NCBI GenBank assembly: GCA_947311845.1
Contig: CAMZMU010000020.1
Location: 43,438,510 to 43,502,509, forward strand
Reading direction: 5' to 3'
Length of the DNA: 64,000 bases
From: Poa pratensis
Lineage: Eukaryota > Streptophyta > Magnoliopsida > Poales > Poaceae
Below the pieces are notes generated by a model that was not told the origin of the DNA, made no database searches, and saw only the letters and a program-made list of their open reading frames with translations. This document shows, piece by piece, positions 1 through 11,842 of this stretch. Each line of letters starts with the position of its first letter. The stretch's first letter is position 1. Both the position numbers and the translations under genes were made by a program.

Positions 1-218
1 AAACTAGATATGTACCTTGTCTGAAACTTATGTTATAATCCTTATGTCGAATGAAACATGCTACATTACATGTGAGATTGTTTAATGCAACTTGACAGCT
101 TATTTTGATCTAGTGTTGAAGATCAATCCAAGTGGTTTGATTTAGAAAAGAGAATAACTCATTCACTCCATATAATACATTGCTTGGACTACCAACATGT
201 TGTAGTTCACACAACCAA
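1..218. other. No gene seen
   Basis: AT-rich sequence with no convincing reading frame, RNA gene or repeat end. It ends where a hAT-like MITE begins. Confidence 0.5.
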
Positions 219-416
219 GGGCTCCTTTGATTCAAAGGAACTACAAAGGATTTTGAAGGATTTTATCCTACATTAGTCGTTTGATTCATAGGATTGATTC
301 CTATAGAAATTTTTCCCATAGGAATCATTTTACTACTTCCCATACGAATTCTAACATTCACTTCAACCTCTTTTTCCTATTCCTACACTTTCCTATCCTA
401 TGAATCAAATGAGCCC
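219..416. mobile_element. hAT-like MITE
   Basis: The segment begins GGGCTCCTTTGATTCA and ends with the inverted counterpart TGAATCAAATGAGCCC, so the terminal inverted repeats match at 15 of 16 bases. The AT-rich interior has no coding potential. Length (198 bp) and GGGCTC ends fit grass hAT-type MITEs. A clean 8-bp target duplication is not visible, so the superfamily is inferred from the ends alone. Confidence 0.6.
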
Positions 417-994
417 AAAAAAGAGACAATGTCATTTCCTATGCTTTCTGTCCATTACGGGCAGGGACTAACATCATAACTACGGAGATGGCCTCCCCAC
501 TCCTGGGAACACTTTGCAAGTGCGGGCATCTTCCAAGCTGAGCTCTCCCCTAGAAGAAGCTTCTTTTGAAGTTCTTTTGCTGATCCTTCCGCAATCATCT
601 TTGACCGGAGAGGTGCAAAGTGAGCAGCAGCGGTCGAACTCAAGTTCATCGCGATGTGGCAAACGCAGAATTGATCTTGGAATCCTTTGACCCTCCTCCA
701 GTGTTGAAACCTGAAGGATGGCTGCAGTCTACAATCTCTCTCATGTGAGAATATGAACATAAAATAAGATAACTAGATAGCTTTAAAGTAGGATATAAAC
801 TTACCAACGTCAGAAGATTGGAAACCCGAGGATTCATGGCGTCAACACACTAGATCTTTCACATAATCATGGGGACATTTTGTGCTGTGTAACCGAAATA
901 CGGTGCTGTTTGATGTCGACGGCGACTTAGCTACGATAAAACAAGGACGAAGAGCACATTAACTGAATCTGTGAACAAATTTCTGTAAGACATT
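417..994. other. Unassigned sequence
   Basis: A minus-strand frame of about 100 codons lies at 455-760, with overlapping alternatives in the other frames. I recognise no domain in any of them. The sequence is less AT-rich than its flanks and could be a decayed gene or element fragment. Confidence 0.3.
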
Positions 995-1561
995 TGTCGC
1001 ATCCCGGGAACCAGGGGTCCCCGTGAATCGTCCGAAGAAGGAGATGCGCCGATCAGAGATAACGAGCGCACTGTTTGATCAGTGGACCAAAGATTCCCTG
1101 TGAAGGACCTCCCGGGTACCCTTGTGAGTAGGGTGCAAGGGAGACATAGTGCGTGCGCAGTGTGTCCACAGCAGATAAAGACTGGCAACCCACCTACCCC
1201 GAAAGAGGACAGACAGCAAGCTTTTGTGGTATCCCCTTGCTCTATAAAAGGAGGGCCAAAGCTGTCTGAGAGGATCATATTGCAACACAAGCTAGCTAGG
1301 TCAGATCAGATCGAGAGAGCTCATCATAGAGAGAGTGCCCGGGAACACAACTTTGTAACTCGGATACGCATATCACCACCATATATCCAGACATGCAGGA
1401 GTAGGGTGTTATGCTTCGCAGCGGCCCAAACCTGGATAAACTGCTTGTGTGTTCTACTTTCTGCATCGCTCACTCGCTCGCCTAGATCCTCCTTACGCCC
1501 CTCGCCGAATCTCTAAAAGGGGGTTTCTCGACCTCCGGTGTTCGTGACTTCGGACACGACA
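995..1561 (+). mobile_element. LTR-like segment (solo or truncated LTR)
   Basis: The segment starts TGTCGCATCCCGGG and ends CGGACACGACA, the TG...CA ends of an LTR. A TATA box (TATAAAAG, 1243-1250) is followed by transcript-like GC-richer sequence, as in the R-U5 part of plant LTRs. No matching second LTR and no 5-bp target duplication were found. It directly abuts another LTR-like start at 1571. Confidence 0.45.
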
Positions 1562-1570
1562 TCTGGAATT

Positions 1571-2624
1571 TGTGACGCCCCAAAATCGGTACCATGCGAA
1601 TTTCAGCGATCCCGCCAAAACCCGCATAATAATGTTCTTAGGTCGCCCACCAGACATAACGTGCACGCCGAAACATGCGCGTTATGTGGGTGGAATTGTG
1701 ATAACATTACAAGAGTTCACGAAAAGAATCCACAACAACAACAGAAAGAGATATATATACAAGAACGACTCAAACGTGTCAAGAAACAACAGATACAAAA
1801 CACAGTGAAAACCAAACTAGTGTCCGACTACGGACAAGATACAAGTTTGGACTAAAGAGTCCAGAAGATAACCATGGCGTCCATATCCCTGCCCAGGCCA
1901 AGCCGGAGGAATTCTCAAGCTAACGTCGTCAGACTTCAAACCCGTTGACTGTTCAGTGCAAAACAGCCCAAAAGAATGGGTCAGGTAACGGAATTTACCT
2001 GGCAAGCAAAGCACACTTGGAACCAATACAAAGGCTCCCAAAATATAAAGGATTGGTGGACTGAAGCAGCAGCACTAAGCCATCTACAGAAGACACGCTA
2101 CAACTTTCGTCTATAAGATAGGGATAAGAACGTGAGCAAGGAACCAACTAGATGCTAACACCAACCAATACCCAGTCGTTTATCACTCACTCGCTTAACG
2201 CACGAGTAAGCAATCCAAGGGCACTCACACAGCGGAGCAATTTTAAGAGCTATCATTACTAGGTGTGAGTTATCTATGATCTTGTTAGCCAGCATCTTCA
2301 CCAAGTCGTCCATAACCGCGGACACGGCTTTTCGAAAAGATTTAACCCTGCAGGGGTGCACTATTGTTAAACCACACGCATCAAATTGCCATGGAGCGTT
2401 TGACACAACCTTTCACTTATCTACAGTCAAGTCCAGGGAACCACCTAGCCAAGTTGAACCCGCATCATAAGCTCGGCCGAATCTCTGAGGCGAACCTAGC
2501 CGTTTGCGACTACGCACTAGGGGGAATCTATCCACAGTAGGAAATCCCCTTCGTGTCGTACCGCGGAACCTATATAAATGTACGCACATCGGTTAAGTAC
2601 CATCGTCATCAACATCATCTTCAC
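1571..2624 (+). mobile_element. Probable solo LTR of a Gypsy-type element
   Basis: It begins TGTGACGCCCC, a common start of chromovirus-type Gypsy LTRs in grasses. A TATA-like CTATATAAATG lies near 2570. GAATT occurs just before the start (1566-1570) and just after the presumed end (2625-2629), which fits a 5-bp target duplication. The end reads TTCAC rather than a clean CA, so the right border may be off by one or the match may be chance. No internal domain is present. Confidence 0.4.
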
Positions 2625-2930
2625 GAATTTTTTAAGGAGTGGTGCTCCTAGTTGTTTGTTTGATACATTACCGGAGAGTTCATATTCATCTATAGCTCAT
2701 AGGAGGCAATTGTCCATTGGTTATCATTCAAGGGCTAGTATGTAGTCTTTTTACTGGAATTATCTCATATTCAATAAGGCAAGAAACATCACGGTGTACT
2801 GCATTAAAAGAATGATGAATGCAATAAGGTAAGCAACTAATCTAAAAATATTTGTTTTGTAGACGGTTGCATGTTAAAGTGAACCAAATCTCACTCGGCT
2901 GACATCATCACATAATTTCAGTTGTAAAAT

Positions 2931-3307
2931 CATCTCCAATAGTTCATCTAAACGGACATCCAAAACAAATATAGACAACCCAGACCCAAAAAACATCTCC
3001 AGTAGCTCATCTATCGTGTCATCTATCGGTAGATGATCACTTAACCCTCGTACGCATCATCCACATTTGGGGACGCTTGTAGGATGATCCAAACCCAACT
3101 GCTCGCTCTCATTGGCCGGATTCGAGCAGGTGGAAAGAAAACTGTTGAATGATAGTTATAAGATAATATTAAAATACATGAGAGAGAATATAGATGTACT
3201 AAATATAGACGTTCTACTAGAAAACTGAGAACACTAAAAAAAATCTTTTTAGAGGACCTTTTATATGGAGATATAAATGACCAAATTTAGATGAGCTGCT
3301 GGAGATG
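2931..3307. mobile_element. MITE with CATCTCCA ends
   Basis: The left end CATCTCCAATAGTTCATCTA recurs inverted at the right end (TAGATGAGCTGCTGGAGATG) with a few mismatches. A second, internal copy of the left motif lies near 2990. The interior is non-coding. The ends resemble short non-autonomous DNA transposons that are common near grass genes. Confidence 0.5.
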
Positions 3308-3339
3308 TTCTGACTCTCTTGCAACTCACACATAATATA

Positions 3340-3402
3340 CTCCCTTCGGTCCACAAAGATTGTTTGTACATACTGGCGACACAAATTTCGGATCAGAGGG
3401 AG
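3340..3402. mobile_element. Short Stowaway (Tc1/mariner) MITE
   Basis: CTCCCTTCGG at the left and CAGAGGGAG at the right form imperfect terminal inverted repeats, bounded on both sides by TA. Size (63 bp), ends and TA target site are typical of the smallest Stowaway elements. Confidence 0.65.
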
Positions 3403-3473
3403 TATCAAAATCTAATAGTTGGTGAGGTGACTGAGATTTAGCTAGTGACTGAGAACTAGCAATTCTATATATA

Positions 3474-6196
3474 CAAGCAAAATTGCCCGTGTGTTGCTAC
3501 GGGCTGATGAAACAACGATTTATACATCTCATAGAAGTGTAAGATAACAAAGCAGCTATATGGATCAGTAAAGAGAAATCAGCAATGCAAGTATGGCCTA
3601 GTATCATGGTATGCAAATTTAAGTGGCAACCAAATTCGAATGCAGGTATTTTACTCCTTCATATTAGTGGTTACATTTTAGTTTTATTAAGAATTTTGAC
3701 TGTTTCTATCGTTCCGATTTCCCAAGTATATACATCTCGTACATAACTTCAATCTCTTTTTGTCCCTTAGTGAATCAAATACTAAAGGCTTAAGCTAACC
3801 GAGGAATTACAAAAAGGTGGTTCAGTGATTCTGTGAGGAAATGAAAAACAAAGGCAAGAGTTGGGATGAACCTCATTTATACACCGTGAACATGCATTAT
3901 GTATGTAAGTGCTGAGAAATATATAGTCACACCTCTCACGCTATCCGTGCAGGATTGTCCTATGCACCAGCCAGCCACCACCAATCCTAGCATGCCTCCA
4001 CAACACTAAAGAAAGTGAGGCGCAGGTGAATGTAGTGTTGATCAAATTCATAATAATTCATAACCCAATGTTAGACAAATTAGTGTACGATGAAATGCAT
4101 GATGAACAAACCTAGTCTCTATCGCATAATTCTATGTTGAAATAATCTGTGTATCCAGTGCACATAATTCCTAGGATAGACGCACATGACAACCTTAGTC
4201 TCTATCGCACGTCGTCGAGCACCAGCTCACAGGTTTGTCATCCACATTGGTTCACCCATGCAGGCATGCACAATGAAATCAAAGCAGACTATATCTCACA
4301 GAGGACGGTGGGTAAACAAACATTTCAAATGCTTCAATGAAAACATGGAATCTAGCTATTAATAGGAAAAAGTAGCATGCCTAAATTTGATTTTTTTTCT
4401 GCAAAAGGTAAGTAAGTGCACTCTCTTGAGAAGAATTCTTCAGAGAAGATGCACAATATACTACCAAGTGAAAATTGAACCATGACAATATAACTAAAGT
4501 ATTGGGCAATGTCAGATTGAAATACATGCAATATCATATGCCATTATGCAGTGGCATAGATGTAAATGTGCCTTTTCTATATGATAATTGCCTAACAAAG
4601 TTGTATTTACCTATTTTCATACTTCCGCGCTACTGATCAGTGCCAAACAATGCATTTCTATGTAAGCATGCACTAAACAACAGTACATGATTGGAGCAGA
4701 GCATACGCAAATAATGAAGTGTATCCTAAAGTCCAAACAACAAAATAAGTAGTCATTTATGCATCCGAGGTTTGTCCACAAGATTGATAACTTACATTTT
4801 TTGTGGGAAAATAGTGAGCAATAAAAGGATACCTGCAAATTAATCAGAGATTGAAGGCCTTGTAGGCTTATAGCTGCCTCCAGTCGTCTCCACAAGTAAA
4901 ACTTTCACCAAACTCTCTCTACAAATTATCCAAGGATGAACTAAACAAGGACATATGAACACTGCTAGAACATTTGTCATCAGAAATCAAACAAGTGTTA
5001 GCCAGATCCAGCCTTCCCACACATGCGTATGTGAATGGGGATGCAGAGACAGAAAAAATTCGGAACATGCATACGACATTAAATTGAGAGGTACTTAAGT
5101 TATTACTGGCACAAAGTGAGAAGATTTTCTAATATAAGCAGAAGCAGGTGTTGAAGAACCAAAGGTCCAAAATTAATTCCAGAAATTGACACAGAATTGC
5201 ATACGTATATGGTTATCTTGTCAACCATATTCCACAAACAGATTGCATGCTTTTATCAAATCTGACTTACAAGCTCAAAGTTCTTAACTCTATTTGTCAA
5301 GTACAAATCAAGCATTACCTTCCCTACCATGTCCCAATCCTTCATGTCTACGCTTCAGATCAGTTCGTCAAACATTAAGCCAAGAGCTTCCAAGAATGAA
5401 GAAGCATATCTCTCCTTCCCTCGCCAACTCAATTGAGAGCACAAATTTACCAGCCGAAGGAAGCAGCCAGTGGCAACAGTAGATTCGTAGCTCCAGCACA
5501 TGGCCGCAGGCCTCCCGCCTCAACCGTGCCTCCAGTTCCATTCCAACACCGTCCTGGCCTAAATCCCCTGTTCATCTCCCAATCGTCGCCCGTCCGTCAG
5601 CTGAGAGATCCTCCTCCAGTGATGGTTTGCCTGTGCTTCTTTCCGAGAACTTCCGTGTCTTATATGGTAGTTCAGTCGATCCAAGAAACGGAAACAATCC
5701 AAAGAAAGGAAACACATCAGCATCTACTCCTCGATCCCGACGACCGTGGGGATGGATTTTTTCGTCAGCGCGACATTCTCGGAGATGTACCAGAGCGCGC
5801 GGCCACAGCTGCTTTCGGCCGGCGACGGCGTGGCCCACGTCGAGCACCTCCCTCGGCGCCCACGTCGTCCTCCTACTACTCCTCGGCGCCGCTCGTTGGA
5901 GGCGGCGTCGCGGGGGACCCGGCTGTCGCCGAGGAGGTGCGGCGGGAGGTGGCGCATGCGTGGAGATGGACCGATTCACCTCTCCAAGGGCGGAGTTCTT
6001 CGTGCGGCGTAGATCAGGCAGATGTGTCGGGGGAGACGAGCGGCGGTAGGAGAGATGAGCAGGTCGACAAAAAAAAATTCGAGCGAGGGGAATCCTGTGG
6101 GACTGCGGGTTAATTTCTAGAAACTGGAGAGTCTGAAGTGAAAAAACGGTGCGACGTACCATACCACGGTCGTTTATCATACTATACTAGTAGAGA
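3474..6196 (-). mobile_element. Helitron-like element A
   Basis: Read on the minus strand, the 5' end is TCTCTACTAGTATAG (from 6196). The 3' end has a hairpin GCCCGT-8 nt-ACGGGC (3485-3504) followed after seven bases by CTTG and then T. Helitrons start TC, carry a 3' hairpin, end CTRR and insert between A and T, so the architecture fits, although CTTG is a variant terminus. No Rep/helicase gene is visible, so it is non-autonomous. Its start touches the 3' end of element B. Confidence 0.6.
5433..6113. other. GC-rich gene-like block in Helitron A
   Basis: A GC-rich patch with overlapping open frames on both strands (for example + 5433-6113 and - 5572-6180). I recognise no domain. Its location near the Helitron 5' end and its contrast with the AT-rich remainder suggest a captured 5' exon or promoter region of a host gene. 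This is inference from composition only. Confidence 0.35.
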
Positions 6197-8025
6197 CTAG
6201 CAAAGTGCCCGTGCATTGTTACGGGCTATTTAGTGTTCGTGCATTGCCCGTGCGTTGTTACAGAGTACATGGGATTAACATTCGATAGAATGACGAAACA
6301 TCGTAACTTATTTTGTGAATTACCATGAATGGGTGCACTATTTTTGGCATTAGTGATCTACTGGATTGGTTGGAATTTTGAAAGGTTGTCCAGTGCATGA
6401 AGTGACATGATACATTTTTCAGTGACGGAGAGTAATGTCGTTGTCATGCTATAATAAGTAAACAACACAAGCTACGTCAGTCTTCTATCAATAAATATTT
6501 AGTAGTCTATTCCAATCTATTTGAACATCTTAACACTCACTGAGATTTATTTCAACTAAGTTGAGTACCATTGGTGACTTTTGCAGACATTTTCTCAAGA
6601 ACTTAAGAATAGTAGGTCCATAAAATTGCAATGTCATTAAATCATATCAGGTACCAGCAATTGCACATCCGTGGAGTGAGGAAGTGAGAAGATCTCCCAT
6701 TTCATGCTATCACAAAATAAAATTGAAATATTACCAGGATACAAAACTGGTATCAGATGATCAACTTAAGCTTGGCATCTGTAGGTTTCTATATACAATC
6801 TCTCAATAAGGCTTCGATTTGTCACACCATCAATTGAGCAGAACACAAAAACCTGAGCTATGTCATGTTGCTGCAGCATACTTTATATCGTAAGAGCAGT
6901 GAACTTAAATTCATGCCGACTAAAGAATTGATGGGTGTAAAAACCTTTGAAATTGATAGACTGTTGTAAGCAGAGCCAAAATTTGCAGACAAAAGAATTC
7001 TATTTTCATATCAACCATATACCTAAGGTACAAAAAAGAACTTCAGACTGAATTGTCATGCAGTTATTGGAGTACCTTAAAACATTGTCCTAAGTACATA
7101 TCAGATTGTCTTGAGAACTAAACTATTCAACCAATTGCTCCTCCGCTCTCAGGTGCACTACACGTTTACAGCCTAGAATAGAATCCAATCAGCTTACACT
7201 GCAATCGAATTACATGGCAATCATTGCAAAAAAGTGAGCGGTGCACAGGTACATATTCCAAATAGAAACGTCAGATTTAGTGGTCGCACCTTCAAACTTC
7301 TCATTGATGTGAGGGAAATCGACGAGCTGCAGCCTGCAGGTGACTATAGGGGTTTGGTCATGGTCGAACGAGGCAGCAGCTCGGGTGGGCGTCAACGGCA
7401 GGAGCTCGTGAAGGTGTCGACGGAGGGAGAGCTACGGCGAGCAGCCATGTGTAGAGGCGTCCAAGTCAGGGGCTGCGGGAGGTCTATAGGTAGCAGGGAC
7501 GCAACGAACGGCAGTGGCCGCAGCTCGGCTGTGGGGATTCCTCGTACAGGAGGAGGGAGGCGGTGCCATAGGAGATCAACCGGGTGTTGTCGGGGAAGAA
7601 CAAACCCGGAGGTCTCGAAGTGGAGCGCCGACATTGTAGTGCCAATCACGGCTCCGTGGCGGCCGGCGGAGGCGGCATTGGGGCTGAGGTCGAGTCGATT
7701 CGGCCGGCGAGCTCGGGGAAATCGATGGCCATGAAATTGAGTCTGGAGATCCTGGGGAGGCGCCCCACGGCGTGGGTGGAGGGGGTTGCGACCAGAATAG
7801 CGGGGGGCGGCGGCGGCAAGGTTCCCTTGCGTGTTTCGCAAAAAAAAGGTTCCCTTGCGTGAGGAAGCCTAGTACGAGCAGAGGAGGACGATGAGGCGAG
7901 GAAAACGTTCAGGATATGGGGAGGGACTACGGGTTGTTTTCAAGATTTGTGAGGGACTAAATTGCAAAACGACCGTGACGTACCATACCACGGTCGTTTA
8001 CTCGTATTATTTAGTAGAGAAGAGA
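6197..8025 (-). mobile_element. Helitron-like element B
   Basis: On the minus strand the 3' end is a hairpin GCCCGT-8 nt-ACGGGC (6207-6226), then CTAG (6197-6200), then T, a textbook Helitron terminus. The 5' end is a TCTCTACTAAATAATACG-type start near 8020-8031; its exact first base is uncertain because TCTC is repeated. Ends are closely related to element A, including the shared GTATGGTACGTC box just inside the 5' end. No Rep/helicase gene is present. Confidence 0.65.
7234..7862. other. GC-rich gene-like block in Helitron B
   Basis: Overlapping frames on both strands (+ 7234-7734, - 7392-7841) in GC-rich sequence near the element's 5' end. No recognised domain. The position mirrors the GC-rich block in element A, but the two are not obviously the same sequence. 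A captured gene fragment is the simplest explanation. Confidence 0.35.
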
Positions 8026-8131
8026 TAGAGATATATTCAGTAGTAGTAAAGGATTAGGTGTCGAATAATCGCGCATATGTTTCGTCAACGTTATAAACAC
8101 AACTGATTCCTTGGGACAAGGCTGTCTAATA

Positions 8132-8215
8132 CTCCCTCCGTATCAAAATATAAGACTTTCTAACTATTCCACACACACATGTATCTAGACATGTTTTAGT
8201 GTAAGATAGATATGT
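8132..8215. mobile_element. Stowaway-like left end (truncated)
   Basis: TA followed by CTCCCTCCGTATCAAAATAT is a standard Stowaway terminus, with typical internal sequence after it. No matching right terminus was found nearby, so only a fragment remains; the right limit is approximate. Confidence 0.5.
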
Positions 8216-9049
8216 CTCATTGTCACCCGCCACGGCATCATTTTTATATACTTCCAAGTGTCGTCCGTCTGTCTGTCACTTCGATTTTAATACGAGAAAG
8301 GAGAATGCGCCTCTGCGCCAGACAAACCATGAGACAGCTGCTAGTATGGATCTCGACTGATTCGCGCCATCAGTACGTGTAGTACTACTACGGTTCTCGC
8401 CTCGTATGATGACTTGTTTGAAGAGGAGCACTCTGCACTCGCATGGTTAACTCACGTGGGGCACCGTCCAGTCTGTGTTTTACAGCAGTTATTTTCCCCA
8501 TTCTTCCATTTCGATTTTTTTCCCCATTCTTGGTTCGGTTCCACAATGTTAGCAGTGGAAATTGTTTGTATACTAGAAGGGTAAGGCGCGCTTTGCTACG
8601 CATGGGCTCATCGTGTTACAATGACTATTTGTTGTTTGTGGAGCAACTGTCAATTTCACATTGCACAAGATAGTGACAACGGACAACATCATAACCTGGG
8701 ACAAAGCTACTCAGCAGCATGCTAGCTGGAGGCCCAACCTGATTCTGACTCTTGAGGCTGACGGTTTAGTTTGATTATGGGAAGCTTAGGAACTCCCAGT
8801 GCATCTGGCGACAACACCAATTTATTTTTTAAGGAACTCATCTTCCCTTTGCAAAAAAATTCTAGATATATGGAACTTTTTGCCAAAAATCATGATAGGG
8901 CGGCCGTCCGGGAGCTCCGCCCCTGGTTCACAGAAAATGTTCGGTGTTGAACGGGTAAGGATGACCAAAAGATATTCAAGCATCTAGTGGAACTCTCTTT
9001 GTTTGCTAATTTGTTTATAAAATTGCATTGATTCCAAAAACCTAAAATG
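8216..9049. other. No gene seen
   Basis: Short spurious frames only. No splice-compatible coding sequence or element ends were recognised. Confidence 0.4.
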
Positions 9050-9482
9050 GAGCCCGTGCTACATGGAACTCGCTTTTGAAACGAAGTCTGGAAGGCAATA
9101 AAAACATAAATCGCCATCACCAGTCATTAAGTAAGGGTCGATGAAATTTACAATTTTAGGTTTCCGTAGAATCACGAAATTTTTCAAAATGTGGATATTT
9201 TAGAGATCTACAATCGTGCAAATTTTCAACTCCAAATTCATTGTATTTTGGCTGCACAAAAAAGACAAACATGTGGATCTGGTGGTGAGGAAAACACAGT
9301 TTCAAAATTTTGAAATTCCCCCGATTTGCCTTTTTTATACAGCCCAAAATACATCGAATTTGAAGTTAAAAAATTTGCACGACTGTAGCAATATCTGCAT
9401 CCGGGAATTTTTCATGACTTTTTAAAACTTAAAAATGTCGATTTCTAATTTTCAAAAAAAAAGGCTCCATGTAGCCTGGGTT
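9050..9482. mobile_element. Foldback/long-TIR MITE
   Basis: The two halves are inverted copies. AGCCCGTGCTACATGGA at the left matches the inverse of TCCATGTAGCCTGGGTT at the right. Further in, the arm containing TCGTGCAAATTTT (about 9214) pairs with AAAATTTGCACGA (about 9370). The arms occupy most of the element, so its transcript could form a long hairpin. No clear target duplication; superfamily unassigned. Confidence 0.55.
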
Positions 9483-9761
9483 ACAAAAATCCACTCTCCT
9501 GTGATTCTCACTACATTGCCTTCTCTTTCAGTGCTTTGGTGAAGACGATTTGTAGGACAAGAGTGTATTGCAGAATGACTAGGGATATGCACTTACATGG
9601 TACCCCTCCAGATGTTCTCTTTGAGTCGACGTATAAGTCTATGTCTCCCTCCTCTCCAATCCTCGATCAAACTATAGCCTTCCCTAGCAAGAAAACATAG
9701 TATCCTTTTGCTGGGCAACGTCCCAGTTGATCCCGCTCCCCACCACTCCAGCAAACAGAAT

Positions 9762-10037
9762 TTTTTTTTGCGAAACACAGTACAACGCAGACGCTCACAT
9801 ACACATGCACACACTCACCCATATGAACGCACGCACGCACACCCTATCCCTATGAGCACCTCCGAAAGACTGAGCCGGCGGTCGGGTCTTGAGATTGACG
9901 AAGTCACCACGGGCGCCTCGCTGTTGACGGGAACGTCGCCTCCCACTGAAGAATATTCCGCCTAAATGAGAAACACCAATGTTAAATCTAGGATTTGAAC
10001 TCCCACCTAACCATCTTGCCACAGGCAAGTTCTCCAT
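9762..10037 (-). mobile_element. Au-type SINE
   Basis: Read on the minus strand, this tRNA-derived SINE has a pol III B-box-like GAGTTCAAATCC near its 5' end (about 10000), an internal region resembling the Au SINE of grasses (the GAGCACCTCCGAAAGACTGA stretch on the plus strand), and a 3' T-tract at 9761-9769 read as the tail. The flanks carry the direct repeat CAAACAGAA(T) at 9752-9761 and 10038-10047, a target-primed insertion footprint. Family assignment is from remembered consensus features. Confidence 0.8.
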
Positions 10038-10047
10038 CAAACAGAAT

Positions 10048-10499
10048 GTTTGGTTGGAATGTGTTAGACCTACATGTTGCCGAAGCATGCAAACACACGT
10101 AAGCCACCGTTTCTATTACACACTGCCAAAACGCAATGTAAGCGGCGTGGCGAAGCACGCATATCCATCTAGTACCATTTAAATGTGACAAAATCTATTA
10201 CTCGAGAAGGGTTAGTTAAAAATACATTCTTTGTTAGAATTAACAGCTTCCAGCCCTATCTGTCCAGACACGTATGGACGTGTCTGCAGACATAGCCCGA
10301 ACAACCCAATGTGTGTCCTTCACATCACAATTCTCAAATATTCTCCACAAATTCATGTTAAGACATGCAACATCGATCACACAATCCATACAATTAATAG
10401 AAACTGAGTTCAAAATAAGTCTTAAGTGCTTCGAACCAAAATCAACAAAAAAAATCAAAAATTCATATAATAACTGATACAAGAATTAATCAATTGGGC
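10048..10499. other. No gene seen
   Basis: AT-rich sequence after the SINE with only short frames and nothing recognisable. Confidence 0.4.
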
Positions 10500-11790
10500 A
10501 CGGTCGTGATCGGCGATCTTGTTCTTCATGTGTCTAATCTAGTTTGCGCTATCATCGTCTAAGAGGCTAGCATCTTGAAACATTATCCTCGATCCCTCCA
10601 TGAATCTTGTATCACTATTTTTTCCAACTCCATTTTTATCTAAGCCTCCTCCATCTCCAATTCTAACCCCGCCCTCTCCAAATCCACCTTCTCCTTAAGC
10701 CTCGCTCCATCAAACTCAATTCTCTCCCTTTTGCAATGTAAAAAATGCTTTGTACCTCTCATCCTTCTTCTCTTCTCTCTTCTCTCTTCTCCTCCAATCG
10801 CTTTAAGGTCTCACCTTTGATGGAGAAGATATCCGTCCATGTGGTGGATATTTTTCTTATCGCGACGTGACGCGGCGCCCTATCCTTCTCCCACTTTTTC
10901 CCCATCAAATGCCTTTCTTAATTTGAATGACCCTTTGTCCGTCCGCTACCCCATCATCTTCATCAAGTCCAGTAGGCAAAGTGGAGCTCGATCCATCGTT
11001 GTTCTTCATCTTCTTTGTTGGATTCTTGAGATCATCAAGTTGGGTGCACTACTTTTGTTTACCATTCAATTCAACCCAACAATGGGACATAGTAAATGGT
11101 TTGTTCTCCGAATTATACCTGAGCCGTGTCCGAATTGTCGTCGAACAACTGGTGGGCATGGATAGTGCCGGTCATGCCCGTGTCTATTGGGCCATTGCGA
11201 CTGGTTGTCCTCTGCGTTCATGCTCGAGGACGTCGACCTTCTTGGTCCGTACGCCGGCTGGGGTGCGGGACGTTTGGTCCCGGGCGTGGGCGCGACTCTC
11301 GGAGCGGAGTCGCCGAACTGCATCTCCGCAGCCGCCTTCCTCACATCCTCCTGCTTCTCCGCCTGCTCGCGGATGCGCTGCCAGATGCACCTCTCCTTCT
11401 GGGTGATGGTCTTCAGCTTCAACTCCGACCACTACATCGGCTCGACTGATTTGGATGAGGCGCCCTTGTCCACAAGGTCCATGACGAGGGCGTCCTTCTC
11501 CAACATTTCTTCTCGCAACGCCGGAAGACAACTAGGGCGACATGGGAGATTTCCAAGTTGTGACGGGACAACTGAAACAGAGGCGGGAGAGGGCGACAAA
11601 TCGAGAGGATATTTGGGGGCAAAATGGAATGGGGTCGGGGTGAGTCTAGGCGGAGTCATTTCCGTCATGTGCAGGATTTGAGAGTTGTCGGACAGACCGA
11701 ACATTTCAGCCGACTTTGAGGAAACCGATTGGTGAGTGTTTTCTGTCCGCCGGTGTCCGAGGATAGGGGGATGCTCTAAGTCTCTGCTCC
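10500..11790 (-). pseudogene. Decayed gene relic, possibly NAM-associated-domain type
   Basis: Minus-strand segments read like a lysine/glutamate-rich helical protein. One part around 11,330-11,440 contains KTITQKERCIWQRIREQ. A second part around 10,530-10,760 contains DERYKAFFTLQK and a terminal MFQDASLLDDD. Plant proteins with a NAM-associated C-terminal domain, often linked to PIF/Harbinger ORF1-like genes, have this flavour. Frames are interrupted by several stops and shifts, no start is obvious, and the order of pieces is 5' at the high coordinate. The family call is tentative. Confidence 0.3.
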
Positions 11791-11824
11791 CTCCATTCCA
11801 TATTATAATAAGACTAGAGGCTGG

Positions 11825-11842
11825 GGCGCCCCTCGGGGCGCC
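11825..11842 (-). other. 3' terminal hairpin of Helitron C
   Basis: GGCGCCC and GGGCGCC arms with a four-base loop, 7 bases from the terminal CTAG. GC-rich 3' hairpins of this kind mark Helitron ends. Confidence 0.6.
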
